From the NCBI RefSeq assembly GCF_964204645.1, contig NC_134035.1:3114001-3178000 (forward strand): a stretch of 64,000 bases of DNA, in the 5' to 3' direction. This document shows positions 23,574-36,895 of the stretch, piece after piece (position 1 is the first letter of the stretch; every line of letters starts with the position of its first letter). Both the position numbers and the translations under genes were made by a program. The notes under the pieces are model-generated. The model saw nothing but the letters and a program-made list of their open reading frames with translations, was not told where the DNA came from and made no database searches. This stretch comes from Tubulanus polymorphus (Eukaryota > Nemertea > Palaeonemertea > Tubulaniformes > Tubulanidae).

Positions 23574-26500
23574 ATGAAAGCTGAATCGCAATCACCGAAA
23601 ATCTCACGAGAGGCCGAAACCGATTTGGTCGACGACTCGGAGGATCTGAACGACGAACGTTGTTGCACAGAAGATAATCCTAAATCTATCGTAAGTATCG
23701 GTGTGATTCGCACTGGGAAATCGAATATTCTAGACAAATACTCAGCCGTGTAGTATTTCAAATTGAAACAAGAAACCTAACTTGTAAGTTAATTGACGCT
23801 CTGAAAAATGATGCATATTATATTGCCTAATATTGTCGACAATAAATGATGTAATATAGACTATATGAAATTTAGGATCAAAAACGTTATTTTCGGATTG
23901 AATATATCGATAATTGAATTGAATTGACCGGCAACCAGTCTAGCCCCGATGTATTGATGACGTAGTGCACATCCTCTCAAAAAATAACTATTAAAATCTA
24001 TCAAAAATTAATTTGGAGTTATGATTACACGGTTTTTAAGGCGTCATGAAATCAGTATTTCATATGAAGTTCAAGAGTGTATTCGTGCGCGGCGCGTTCG
24101 TTTATAGCCAAAAGCACATCAATATTCACGTCAAAACACATTTGTTCATCAAAGCTTTTAGATAAACTAGTTTTAGTTTTTCACGTAAAAGCAATGAGCA
24201 TGTTTTATATATTGTATATACATGATTCTTAGGCTGAATAGACTATCATTATCAAGTGTATTCTTTGGCAAAAAAAAAATCATTGTTGTTGAAAAGCTGT
24301 CCCAAATAGATGATATAATATATTGATATAATTCAGAAGAATAGATTTTGTATATCACCAATTGTCGGTGTTTGATTTTGTTTATCAACTTCTATAACTG
24401 CGAATTCATCAGTCTCTTCCAGTCAGGTCCTTCGCTTAACGATGAAACATATTACAAAATCATAGTTCACTTTATTCGGCAATTCGAAGCGAATTGGGGA
24501 AATCCCACAACCAATGATTACATTCGAGTGCCTCTTCACGCGAAGTGCTAAAAAATCTGAAGAATGACACGAACAATTCAAGTCGATTTTTGGGACTTTT
24601 GGGATGTCCTATGAGGAAATATCACAAGTACACTAAATCGAAAAGGTTTGGTGATAAGGAGGGAGGGATGATGAAGTACCTTGTCCATTAAACAGCCGTT
24701 CTATCGTTATTCTACTTGCTTCCTCGGGCGCGATTCCTAGAACGTTCATTTTCTAAGAAAGTGCGCTTTTTTTTCTTTTAAATTTGACCCTGGAACTACC
24801 ACTGCTATAACCATCTAAATACAGTCATTATGCGGTTATTGATAAACAGAACAGCATTTAGAAATTTCGTGAACCGAGACGCAAATATTAATATTGCTCG
24901 ACTTTCGAGAGGTTGTTCTGGGAGAAAAACTGTGTTGACGCCGAGAATTCTACCTCTTTGATAGACACCGTGCGGTTCTCGACCGCAATAGCACGCGCGC
25001 TATCAAATAAGTGGCACGACCCCGGCAAGTCAGGCTCGTGTACGGCCACGCGCCCAGGGTATCAATAGTGATTTCATTGTCGTTTTATCAAAATAAATAC
25101 CCGATTGTCATTATATCGTCTGACGCGTGCGCGTGCGCAGTGACGAGGGCGTGAGTGTAGAGCTCCGACCGCATCAGTTGTTGACACTTCGAATCAGTTC
25201 GTCCCGTAACGAGCAACGAACTAGGAAATAGTTAACGTCGATCTTTCCTGTTCAACTCTGAAATACTTCCCGAGTTTTTCTAAAAGCCTTTTGTTCGCCA
25301 GGCTTCATCGACAACACTGAACCCCTGGCGGCTTCTGATCAGGAATTGCAATTATCTTTTTTTGAAATTTACAATTTCTTCCGCATTTCAAACGTTCATA
25401 AATCAATATATACATATGAAATGGAAGTTTTCGCCAGTGGACCGTACCACCACCACCATCCGCCGGAGTTGATTTGGAGTCCGAGCGTCGCGGCCGAGGT
25501 GGATTATAACTTACACCAGGTAAAGCATATTTTCGCCTCAAAGATTAGGTAGAAAGTTCTAACTCGACGATTTCGTCTCAGAGATCTTCTATACAGATTC
25601 GACAACTGTTCATCTTTAGATAGGAATAGTTGTCACTCTTATGGCATGTGTTGGGTTGATTTTCACTATTTTCACGGGGGGTTTTCGATTTTGAAATCGG
25701 TTATCGAAGTAGAGAAGTTCACTGATCGGTCTTACGATATTTACAGCATTTTCTATATTCAAATCGAAGAATTCTAATCGGAAATTGCGTTTTCGCTTCG
25801 AATAAGGTTTCAGGAAAAAGGTGGGAAAAGCGACAACCTCTTCCCAGAAAAAAAAACTTTTTAGAACATTTATTTCGTTGAATTTGCGATTCCTGGAATA
25901 TTCGGATACGTAGTTTAGAACTCAAGCTTCAAGATTAATTTTCCTAATTCGTTCAAAAATTTGAGTAATTCGTGAGCATTCGCAAGTGCAAGAAATTCAA
26001 CTTAAGTCAAGTCCCGCAGTTGATATGAACGTACACGGAAAGATAAATCGGGATCGCGTTATTCTTTCGTTTAATTCGGATCGGAAATATTTTCAGGCCG
26101 AATGGGACGCGAGGACCGGATACGAGGAAATCGTCGGATCGACGTGTGACGCGATCAGCGACGAATCGTCTTACCCGGTCGCGGACAGCGAGACGTCGAT
26201 TCGTTCTCTGAGAAAGATCAACAACAATAACAATAACGATGAAGACGACGAAAATAGCTATTACTACCAAAAACAATTATTACAAGAACACGAAAAAACG
26301 TACATAACGTTAGAATCGAGGAAGATCAAGCAAGAAATAGGTAAGATTTTGTTATGAACGATTTCATTCCTATATAGCAGGCTCTTCTTACTAAGCCGCT
26401 TAATGTAGCTTTGAATGCAACACCTTAAAATACTGATATATCGATGCTATCGTCGTCAGCTAAGAAACCGATGATGTCTAGAGAGTGTCCGTATGAAATG

Positions 26501-29500
26501 TCCAAAATATTGAATGCCATTGCAGATTTCGAATAATATGAATGAATATAGGAATTTATCAAAACGTACGGCGTGAGGGCCATAGGTGGGTGAATGGCAC
26601 TGAAAGGGAATGAAATAAGGGAATTTATAACATATCAATGCTATATTTCCCTTTTTGATATTGTTTGTGAACAATCGCTAAGATTTCATAATGAACGATC
26701 TCGTTTCTATATAGCGGGCTCTCTTTACTTAAACGCTCGATGTAGCTTTAAATACAACCATTCGAATACTTATGTTTCTCTTTTTGATATATTTCTTGAC
26801 AATCGGTTTCATAATGAACGATCACATTTCTATAGCAGGCTATTTTTCGTCCCAAGCGCTTCACGTTAGCAGCTCATGATCTTGTAAAATCAATCCCTTT
26901 TCTATTCAAACAGCCAAAGCTTTATAAAAACAACAAGCTTCAGTTGAAGTAATAAGTCAATGCATTTCGATAAACTCATTACTTACGCGAAGCTTATTGC
27001 TTTTATATAACTTTGGCTGTTCAATCATTTGAACTTTCTACCGAAAATGTACTGTTCCATTGATATTTTGAACAATTTCTTCGATATACAACTGTGCAGG
27101 GAGCCAGCTAAGTTTTGAGGAACATTTTTTCGGGGTGGACTGAAACCAACTCCGGTTATAGGAGAAATCAGAAAATTTCAATCAGATTTCGTAATAGAGT
27201 CGATTTGTCGTAGTTTCAGATGATTATAGTCACGCGTCACCGGAATCCGGATTCGATCCTAACAACTTCCAACCCGACTTATGGACGGACTCGCAAGTGA
27301 TCGGATTTCTGTACCACGTAGGCAAACAGATGGGTTGGAATATGAAGGGTTTTCTGGGCGAGAACTTCCAGGGAGTGTCCGGACTGCAATTGTTTCAAAT
27401 GACCGAAGTGGAGATGATCTCTCGGGAGCCGCGCTACGGCGCGCTCATGTATAAGTTCATCAGCGATTTTTTCAAAGGAAAATGTAAGTTCAGTTTTTCC
27501 CTTCAATCGAACGAACTATTATATAGTGTGCGTGCGACGTCACAGCGCGTCATATCGGACGCTAGAGGCAAGGATTTAAACTACTGAAGTCCAGTTAGTC
27601 GAATGTCCGATATGACGCGTGCTTTTGCTTAACGTCGTTCGTATGTTGGTTTCCCACGATTGACAATATATTGGATTGTCCATTAACCCTAACGACTGGA
27701 CTGCGACTTGTTGACTGCACCGCAGCAGAACTCGCTTGTCACTCAGTGACGGCATCATGCCTTATTCCGCCGAAAATTTTCAAAGTGGATTTGAAGACTG
27801 AGACACAGATGGAGACTCTCTTATGAGGTCGAGATCACATTCACGTAACGTCCTAAGCGATACATGCTATAAAAATGATCCCTAAAAATATGATCTACGA
27901 GGTATTTCATTCCGAAGAGTAGGAGCTGAATAGTAAAATGACCTCCATCCAATAACCTTTTCGACTTTTATACTTCTATTACTGACAGAATTGTAAAACA
28001 ATTCTTACCACGATGAAGCTCAGAAAGCTGAACTATAAACTACATCTCTTGACATGATATCTTGAATGGCCGTCAGTCATAAATTTCACAGCTGTATTAA
28101 ATAAACCGGTTTACATAAATAACTTCACCTACACCGCGTACATGGAAATTACACCTCCGCCCAAAATAACACTCGGCACGTTTCGATTGGTCTCTACCGA
28201 TCCCGGAATTCTCTTCTGCGGCGCGATCGTTTCTCTACCTATTACGGAATCGCGGAAAATCTGTAAACCTGATAGACGCAGCCGGTATAGAGAGTTTCTA
28301 ATCCGGATTCGATATTCTTGAACTGGAATATACGACCGATCGAAACCCCTGCCTAAACGAATAGGCCGTAGGTAGTAGGTGGATTTGCTAATGAACTGAT
28401 ATCAGCGAAAATCCAAAGTTTATCGATCGAAAACATTTACAATGATTTAATACGCTATGTTCTGCGCATTTCAAGAAACTCGATTCATATTCCATGCACA
28501 CACCATTCATAAATCTATCATTTTGACTGTTTCGTTTCAGCAAGTAGTGATTGCTCGTATACATACACGTCAGCTGACGAATCGTCGCAGACGTCGCCAA
28601 GTAGTTTCTCGAATACGTGTGATTATTCAAAATTATCCGGTAAGTTTTGTCTCTTCGATTTAGTAGTTAGTTTATTTTCATTTTCGATGATCATTCGTGG
28701 ACTTTAAAAGCGAATTAGAGTCCATGAACGTTCTTAAAAGTAGCGATCGAGTTAGCGAAAACCCACGATACACAAATCTAAACAACCTGTTTTATTCCTC
28801 ACGTTTCGGCCGGAATAATTCCGCACATCTTCAGGGTTTATTTGAAATTTTTTTTCGAATTTAGAAATTCTTATTTTCTCTGTGAAGATGGGTGGAAGGA
28901 TTCCACCCGGAACGTAAGGAATAAAACAATAGCAGTTGTTTAGATTCATATTTTTGGTTTCGCCCAATGATAGTCAGAACGGTTATAATCTCAACTATTT
29001 ACAACCATGATACCCAATAGTTTCAAGTATCCGATATACGTCGAATAGTTATCATTAACTATTATTGCTGATAGGCATTAACGAGTGGTTGATAGTTTGA
29101 ATATATTCAGAATAAAACCTAACCCGAAGTTCTGTTGATTGAGGGAGGGCTATTCAGCTTTGATAGAACAGGGTTCCCTAACTTTACTGATCTAGATTAA
29201 AGAAACTTTATCTAAAATTGCGTCTGCTGACTGAATTAGTCCTGACAACGAGCACGTCAAAATGAGTTTTAATTTATAGCTAGGGGTCGAAATTGATACT
29301 TCGAAATACAACGAGCCAAACCAACCAGCGTCGAATTCAAAGTTTTAAAACAAACGACCGCTATTTTCTGTACGATAACAATATCATAATAGGTTTAGAA
29401 ATGTAACGACCCTCATCGGATGCTGGCGAAACAAGATAATGATCAGTGCGCCATTCTATTGAAATTGTTTTCAAACAATTCTATTTATGGTGTTTGTATA

Positions 29501-32500
29501 TCTAACGCGAGTCGAATTATCTGTAATTATGTTTACCACATGCACAGCGACGTCATTGAAATCCATTCAAAAGCCCTTTTCAAATTGCGGCGAAATTGGT
29601 CTTTTTTTTGTATGTGGCAATTTCGATAAAATGAAGTCTCCCCTCTCATTATTTATCATTGGTTTGTATATTAAGTACATATATATGAATTCATATATGA
29701 TGATAAAAGCTTGCACGTGATGTGGCAAAAATACTGTTATAAAATATCATGGTATTTAAGAGCGAAGATGAAAGTTCATGCGCCCTTTTCATCTAAGATC
29801 TATATTGTAATTGTCATCGGCATAATACCGTTCAAACTGCCTGGATCGGCCGATGTTGGCTCAAATTTGTTAAACTAAGAATTAAATTATACCGCGTTCA
29901 AGTTGTTTGACGACTTTCCATATGAATACTTGGAAAGAAGTCCCCGCTTTAAAGATGAAAGTTGATAATCATAATGCGCCCTCTTCACCCAAGATCAGTT
30001 TATTGCCATTATCATTGGGAAAATACTCGAATCCAGTTCCACAGTTGCGAGTTCGAGTTAACGCTGAGTTATAGTTCATTTTCAGTCAAATTCGAACTAA
30101 AAGCTGTGGAATTGGTTCCAGGTTAGTAGCAACCTATATGATCCTATGTTGTCACCTCAACTCTGTAGGGGAAAAAGATTTTAAAACTTGAGAATTTCTG
30201 TGATATCATGTTCAAGTTAATGAAAATTTGTATATGAAATATTTGAAGTCAGTATCGTGCTGTTCGGGGATCGAGTTTTGAGTTAGGAATTAACTTCGAG
30301 TTAAAATCAAACCGCTTTCAATGTTCACGTAACTCTGAGTCGAACCTCAAGAACCTCCTGAGTCGAACTGTGGGTTCAGAATTCAGAATCCAAGCTACAC
30401 TACTATAATGATAAGATAATGATGATAATAATAATTGTCATAAAATAGCGCAGGCATCCAAACCAGAGTCGGTTCAAATGCGCTCCAAATTTGGTATTAT
30501 TACCCCCAGCCTATACTATTAGACATAAATTGATTGATGATTTGGTTATGGTAAACTGTACGTGTTTTGCAGAAGAACCGATAAGCGTTTTGATCAACGG
30601 GCACAAATACGACTTCGACGCCGATCCCAACTCCTTGAATCAGCCATTCACCGGACATTTCTTCAGTTGTATCGGTGGCGGCGCTGCCGAACATCAACGA
30701 CATCTCTACGAGTACGAACAGAAATTTGATCCGCGATCGATCGAGGGACAATATCATCATCATTCTTATCAGCAGCATCAGCAACATCAGCATCAGCAGC
30801 ACCAGCACCAGCAGCAGCAGCAGCAACAACATCAGCAGCGGGCGTCGCTACCGTCGTTCACGTCGACGTATCAACCGATCTTATCTCGCGAATTCGCGCC
30901 CCGTTTCATGGACGACCGCATGGACGACCGCTGCGGCGACGCCATCTACGACGGCCTGTACGTAGACAGCGATGTGCTCCCCCTGGTGCCCGAAACCGTC
31001 AGTAAACGATGCAGACGCGGAAGCACGGGGTCGTCCAGTAAGGAGTCGATGTACGGCGACCACATTCCGACGTCGAAGAAAAAACCGAGCAATCGAGGCA
31101 GAAAACCGGGTCAGTGTAAGTAGTAGTTGATGATCTTAACTACGGAGTTCAATTTTGTTTCGTGAAATCCATGAAATCGGAAAAATCCGACCGGTCCAAC
31201 TAATACATATTCTTCCGAATTATCAGGCAAAGGAAATCATTTGTGGGAATTCATACGAGACCTGTTGGGCAACCCGGATTTCAATCCGAAAATCATCAAA
31301 TGGGAGGACCTGAGCGCCGGAGTGTTCCGCATTGTGCAGTCGCAGAAGGTCGCCGAAATGTGGGGCCGAAAAAAGAAAAACAGCAACATGAACTACGAGA
31401 AACTCAGCCGCGCTCTCAGGTGAGTTCTTCTTGAGCTTGTTCGCGTATTGCTTTATATAGCGATACTATATTCTTTCAGAAGTATCGCGTTTCTGCTTTC
31501 GGCGTGTTCCTCGCTTTAGGTTACACCGGTGGGCGACACCACCCCTGGATCTACAGCAGTTTCGCGAATCTAATCGGGCTAATTTCGAGATGAATTCGTT
31601 GAAAATGAAGAGTGTTTCGGGCAACTAATCGGAATGTGTATGTGCACGAAAATGCCAGAGAAACTTAGGATGAACGAAGAAATCCGAATGATCGTTGTTT
31701 TCTAACACATCGAAAATCTGATGAAACGTTACGCGTTGCAGATCTCAATCTTCTATCTGAAGCTAACTCCCTCAGATATTCGATGCGCATGCGTATATAT
31801 GTTCATTTATGTGCTCAGGACCTCACCTCAATCATTCTAATCTATAGATTACTTAACAAACGAACTACTAACACCAGACATTAGATATTAGAAGTTTTTA
31901 TCGGGTCACATTCAATCGTCCAGACTTAACATTGCAATTATGGTCAGAAGGTGAATTACCTGTTGCGCATTGATACCTGCATCGCCTCAAAAGACCAGGA
32001 AGATTTTGCAAGAGAGAGTTTTTTTTTCTTTATTTAATCGTCTGTTTTGATATTTTGTTTGTTAGGTTCTCGCGTACTGCTGGCTATTTTGCTGATCTTC
32101 CAAAGAATCGAAATTTCCCTAAGAAGTTATGCTTCAAATTTGGACCAAAAGCGACATTTTAGCGCAGGAATGCATGGTAGGCAAATCTAACGCTTCAAAG
32201 CAGATAAGAAATGAATGACATTGTTCAAATTCAGTGGCAGATCTAGGCCATATGTGAGATACGACAAGTGTCCTTCAAAATATGTATATATGCATAGTTA
32301 TATATAGATCAAAGTAAATCCCCAAATCAGCAATGCCCAAAAGCCTCTAATATAATGCAACAAATATGACTAGACGGAATTTTCATGTTCCAAAACACGT
32401 GCTCTACGAAGGCGGATTTAGCGTCCAAGGGTTTCGGACTATCCCCCCTCTAAATTGCGAAGCCCAGCGTAAATTATTCCTAAGTGACCAGTTTTCCGAT

Positions 32501-33567
32501 GAATAAAACCCAATTTACATTTGATATGCAATTTTAACCCTGGAAAGCCTTGAGAACGTCTTTACTTATTTCCATGCATGTAATTCACCCAAATCGTCAA
32601 CATTTTGCAGCATGTGAAGTTCTTCTAAGCAAATTGACCCAGCAAACATTCATTCGTTACCTAATTTGACTAGATTGACAACTAAAGCGCTTACCTTAAA
32701 TCTAGTAATTCCATCGGTCATGTTTGGTGCTTTCACAAACTCCTCTCGCGGTACTATACTCCTCTGTACTATCCCGAAAACGAACAACTTGGAGCAGGAA
32801 ATCCATCTAAAAGTTCAAATATAGTAACGTCACACTTTGTCATGCTGAAGACATGTTACATCATAGTGCATTCAGTTCGATTGGTTGTTACATTGTTCCC
32901 AGAATCCACACATATTGACCACATGTATATGTACGTCATATTGGCCTAAAATGGCAGTCAATCGTGGCATTTTACTTCAGGAGGTCGCTTATTACGCTTG
33001 ACGGCCATCGTGACTCCCGGTGGTGTCGCGTAGATAGGCGGGGTGGTTCCGAGGGGGTCTCGCATGAAATAAGGACCTACCAGAGCAACGATGGGGTCCT
33101 CTCTCCTACATATTTCCCGCTTTTACAACCATTGCTTGGATTACGGTTCGATTCTTACTGATATTTACTTCGCAAGTAAAACCCGTTATAAAGATACAGT
33201 TAAACACGGTTAAGTCGTCGTATATAGATATCGATGACTTACACCACGGAGTCCATGCTACACTTGATGTATTGGATATAGAAATACAAATTGGGACTTA
33301 AAATAGAGACGACCTGAGTCTTCGGTAATATCTCATCAGTTGACGACTTAACCGACTTTTACTGAGGGCCTTTACACGTGTATATTAGACGTTTCTATGT
33401 TTTATTGCAGGTACTATTATGACCGGGATGTTTTGAGACGGGTCGGCGGAAAGAGATTGGTTTTTCAGTTCGGCGATAAGGCACGCGACTGGCGACCGGC
33501 CATCTCCCCATCCGGCGGGCACGAAGTCGAATCTTATTTTCACTACAGACCTATCCATCCTGTCTAA
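23574..33567 (+). CDS. ELF3-like: ETS transcription factor with Pointed domain, ESE (ELF3/EHF/ELF5) type
   Basis: Exons: 23574-23690 (first exon b) or 25421-25519 (first exon a), then 26097-26340, 27220-27483, 28541-28639, 30573-31115, 31227-31419, 33411-33567; 538 aa (b) or 532 aa (a). Numbering for b: a Pointed/SAM domain at about 138-207 (QPDLWTDSQV..LFQMTEVEMI..ISDFF), a Ser/Thr-rich exon (209-241), a His/Gln-rich tract (CAG/CAT repeats, 30750-30838), a basic AT-hook-like SNRGRKPGQ (414-422), and the ETS DNA-binding domain (about 427-515, HLWEFIRDLLG, KKKNSNMNYEKLSRALR, YYYDRDVL). The AT-hook-like motif directly before a C-terminal ETS domain, together with a Pointed domain, is the ESE layout. 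Such factors are nuclear and bind GGA(A/T) sites, often in epithelia. It is longer than human ELF3 (371 aa) because of the His/Gln insert. An AATAAA lies at 34489-34494. Confidence 0.93.
25421..25519 (+). CDS. Alternative first coding exon a of the ETS gene
   Basis: The exon starts at ATG 25421 (MEVFASGPYHHHHPPELIWS) and ends in phase 0 at a GTAAAG donor. Exon b (23574-23690, MKAESQSPKISREAETDLVD) also ends in phase 0 at a perfect GTAAGT donor. Both therefore splice in frame to 26097, and no phase-compatible way to chain them is apparent. The sequence just upstream of 25421 has stops in this frame at about 25340, consistent with a 5' UTR and a separate promoter. Exon b has an acceptor-like TTTGCAG at 23548-23554, so it may follow a non-coding exon. 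Confidence 0.6.
26343..26870. repeat. Diverged tandem repeat in ETS intron
   Basis: Three diverged units near 26353, 26690 and 26813 share ATGAACGAT..TTTCTATATAGC.GGCT and a TGTAGCTTTAAA-like continuation. The array is intronic; no function is visible. Confidence 0.5.
26910..27021. repeat. Foldback element, ACAGCCAAAG ends
   Basis: The left arm ACAGCCAAAGCTTTATAAAA..AAGCTTC pairs with GAAGCTTATTGC..TATAACTTTGGCTGT, and an inner pair AGTAAT..ATTACT lies closer to the loop. It is flanked by TTCAA on the left and TTCAA on the right, a possible target-site duplication. It sits in the ETS intron before the Pointed exon. Confidence 0.65.
28775..28948. repeat. Long hairpin with CGTTTCGGC..CATCTTCAGG arms
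   Basis: Arms of about 60 bases: the left reads AATCTAAACAACCTG, TTTTATTCCTCACGTTTC, GGAATAATTCCGCACATCTTC; the right reads the inverse, from GAAGATGGGTGGAAGGATTCC to GTTGTTTAGATT. Each arm itself holds a small stem (GGAATAATTCC). Its layout resembles the hairpin at 40523-40649. It lies in the ETS intron 28640-30572. Confidence 0.7.
30037..30120. repeat. Foldback element, TTCCACAGTTG type, copy 2
   Basis: CCAGTTCCACAGTTGCGAGTT pairs with AAAAGCTGTGGAATTGGT around the CATTTTCAGTCAAATTCGA core. It belongs to the family at 19149, 51652 and 60148. Confidence 0.6.
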
Positions 33568-36500
33568 ATATGCGCGATATTCAAGAAAGAAATTTGCTTC
33601 TCGGAGGAGCATGGCTTCGAAATGTATACATAATAAGAGGACGATATTAGGAAGAAGAGGCGTCTTTTCTTTCCTCGTTATTATCTCGCGTTCCTCGTAA
33701 AATGTAATGGATACAGTGAAAAAGAACAGATACGTCGAGGCCGAAGCGATAAAGATGCATTTATTCTGTATAAAACACGTACGAATATACTAGAAAAGAT
33801 TTATTTTTGTATCGGAACTGAAGTTCACGAATTAACGCTTCACGTAATTGTAGGGCATTATAGCGTATAGGTACTTCACTCATAAAAGGATCTGCTTTTA
33901 ACATATTTTTGTATAGTTTACTACGGTCTATTTTGATATATCATAAGTATAATTGGTATCAAAGGTGCTTCTTGTGTAAGCTCGATATTTGCTAAAGCTG
34001 TTTTGTAAAAAGACGTTTTGAATAGCCTTGCAGTAGTTTTCGCGCGGGCTGCAGTAGTTAAATCTTTTCAAAAACTATTTAGAAATTTCAGTTTTTCCCA
34101 AAAAGCAAATTTGATCTTCTTAAATCCGATTACGTAAAACTTAACTGCGTAACTAAATCGGGGGATACCACCAATAACCATTTCGAGTTCAATGTACGTA
34201 TAGTCGGTAGTTTGAGACAAAAGTTATCATATTAACATGTAGTTTTATGTACATACGATTTCTTATTCAAGCTTTCTTTTTTTAATGCTTATTTGCGAAC
34301 GACCGTGTCACCGTATTATATAGTGTCAACCGAGTCACGCGCAGCACGCCGTGCTTTGTGTACGTACACACGCGGTGTGACCGCTTTTTCACGAATTCTA
34401 AAGATGCCATTGTGCATTGGCGAGGGATTTCCCCGAGGAATGCGCCCCGTTTTAGTATTACTCACCTGTAAATAACGATGTTCAACGCAATAAAAAGATG
34501 TACAGAATTTCTATTATATACTTTATATAGATGCTTTTATTTTAATATTGATAAAATGTAAATAGAAAATCCGTCGATGATAATAATATGAAAGAGAAAT
34601 AAACGCGAACTTAAAAAGTCAATCGAAATTGTCCGTTTCCGTTTACGTGTAGGGCTGTTCTTCCTAAGAAAAGACGAAGTTGGAGATAGTAGAGAAGATT
34701 TGAAGGGGCAGCGAAGTATTTCTAAAACCACCTAAACCCATTCTTCCGATTGCATCGGCGGTAATTCTGTTTCACGCGGACGAATCTCTTGAGGATTTGA
34801 CTTAGAAAATTTTTTTTAAATAATTAATGGAGACATCTATTTTGGATTTCATTTGAACCAATACTTTTATTTCACATCTATTCAACTATATAAGAAAAAA
34901 AATCTCAAGGTGGATTTCCCCTTTAAGACAGACATTAATCAGGACCCAGTTCCACAGTTCTGTGTCAAGTTAGTTGTGAATAAGATTTTTGAGTTTTCCA
35001 TTCAATCCAGTAAGGTTCAGCGTTTATATTTTCCGAAATGCCCTGCATTCACTTCGAGCACTGTACATATTTCACACATTATGAATGGTATCTTCTCGTT
35101 AAAACGTACATTCATGTTTTTCATGAACCCGCATGACTCAAACTATTCAAACCAACCCGAACAACAACACCTATTGATATTAGAAACACTGAATAAATTC
35201 GGGAAATACCACTCATTTCCTCTCATAACGGTCAATCGATTTTTTTCAAAAATTCAAAAATTATCAACGCTGAATAGATATATCATTTCATACATAGTGG
35301 TCTAAATGCGGCTTTATTGTAGGGAGTGTTTAATACAATGCATAGAAATGATATAGTTAGGCTTTTAAAAGCATCATTATACGTGTTGATATGAACATAC
35401 GCAAAAATGAGAGAGCCATAGATGTAAACGCGCCTACGCAGAGTCGCAAATTTTTGGTATGCAATAACTCTTACGTCTGAATGTCCTCACATTAACCCTC
35501 TCAGCTATTCGGTCTAGTAGACTTCGCTTAAGTCGGATCTTTTGGGACCGAAAACATGCGTCCGACCTAAGTGATATCCGAGTAGGATGTTATATATTTC
35601 AATATTTGGTGTAACAACAACAAATATTTCAAAACATGTCCGAGTTGTTGCAGTGAACGGTTAGAGTTGTGGGTGGAGTCCAATTATCCTTGAATTAATC
35701 ATTCGAATGCAAGTAATTACTGCAAGGTATATCAATGATTCATCAGCACGCTGTCAAAAACTGATGGTGCACCTTAACACATGTGATAAGTGCTTCACCT
35801 GAGACTTTCTAATTGAAACTGATGAACTACAAACATTAGACTATAGATTATACGTCCTTATGTGAGATTATTATAGACCAGTTGTCGTCTGCAAATCAAA
35901 TCATCTTCCTTGAAATAGACGGGGCTGTTTACGGCACCAAAAGAAATTCATTAGTTCATGCTAGCAGTTGTTGGATTAATTGTCAAACCAATGTACTACA
36001 ATGAAATCATGTAATGGAATGTATTGGAAATTGTGCAATTTGAAATTGTGTGTATCGGATATTCCATGTAAAAAGACAAATCAACTAGAAACACGTCCAT
36101 CAGTCGTTTCAAAGGCTACAGCGACTGCTCGCGAATAGTCTGTCGCACGGGCGGATCCGGGATACAAAGAAATGGATCCAGAATACAAAGAAATAAAAAC
36201 GGCGAACAGTTAGAAAGGGCAAGTTTTCACGTAGAACGAAAAGCCAAAATTCCAGTGCATTTGCATACAACTTTATTAGCCACTTGAACATTAAAGAGAA
36301 TACAAGCTAAATCTTGCGCTACACGCACTGATGCTGTCTTGTTAGTTGTGAGTGGAAAAAGTGCCCTGAGAAATATTGCCATTGTATATTCAAAAGGGCA
36401 CAGGAGAATATTGGGACGGTAGCACGCGCTGCTTGTCTGGATCCGACCCGAAAGATGGAGTTCTCACTGGGACTTTCGTGAATAAAGTAAATAGGTGATG

Positions 36501-36895
36501 AAAAAATACAGCAAAAAGTCCTTTATAATGCCACTATTGGGGTGGATGAAAAGCGATGGCGTTTAATGAATTTCGCAGCAATATAAAGAATGGTATTTCT
36601 ATTGAATTTGAGGTTGGATCGAGCAAATTTGTTGGGTGAAAAACGTTGGCGTTAAGCGAGCAATGGCATTAAAAAGGATGGTAGTGTTATAACGAACTTC
36701 GTACTATGTTTATAACTCAAAAGTTACTACGATTTCAAAAACATACACCGACAACAAACCGCACGTAACTAATGATATTATGTGTTCATATTTTTTTTGG
36801 TTGATTTTATTGATGCTGATATGAGATATTGACAAAAAGACCACGTATCTTTTGCTGGATAACTGAACATTGAATTCGATTCGTTTTCGGTTAAA
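33568..36895. other. ETS 3' UTR and intergenic region up to the subtilase
   Basis: The ETS 3' UTR probably ends just after AATAAA at 34489. I recognise no gene after it. A 150-aa open frame at 34853-35305 is AT-rich, contains a stray foldback half (CCAGTTCCACAGTTCTGTG at about 34947) and has no domain. At 36540-36710 lies the inverse copy of the repeat near 4130-4300. TTTATT at 36806-36811 reads AATAAA on the minus strand and is the likely poly(A) signal of the subtilase. Confidence 0.55.
36540..36710. repeat. Second copy of the dispersed repeat at 4130-4300, inverted
   Basis: TGGTATTTCTATTGAATTTGAGGTTGGATCGAGCAAATTT and AAAAAGGATGGTAGTGTTATAACG are, piece by piece, the inverse of the flanks of the hairpin at 4225-4290. 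This copy lacks the perfect hairpin. Confidence 0.5.

Noticed and set aside
30500-30832. Antisense Leu-rich frame over the ETS His/Gln tract
   Set aside because: It is the mirror of CAG/CAT repeats; it is not a transmembrane protein.
34853-35305. 150-aa frame after the ETS gene
   Set aside because: It is AT-rich, contains part of a foldback repeat and has no domain.
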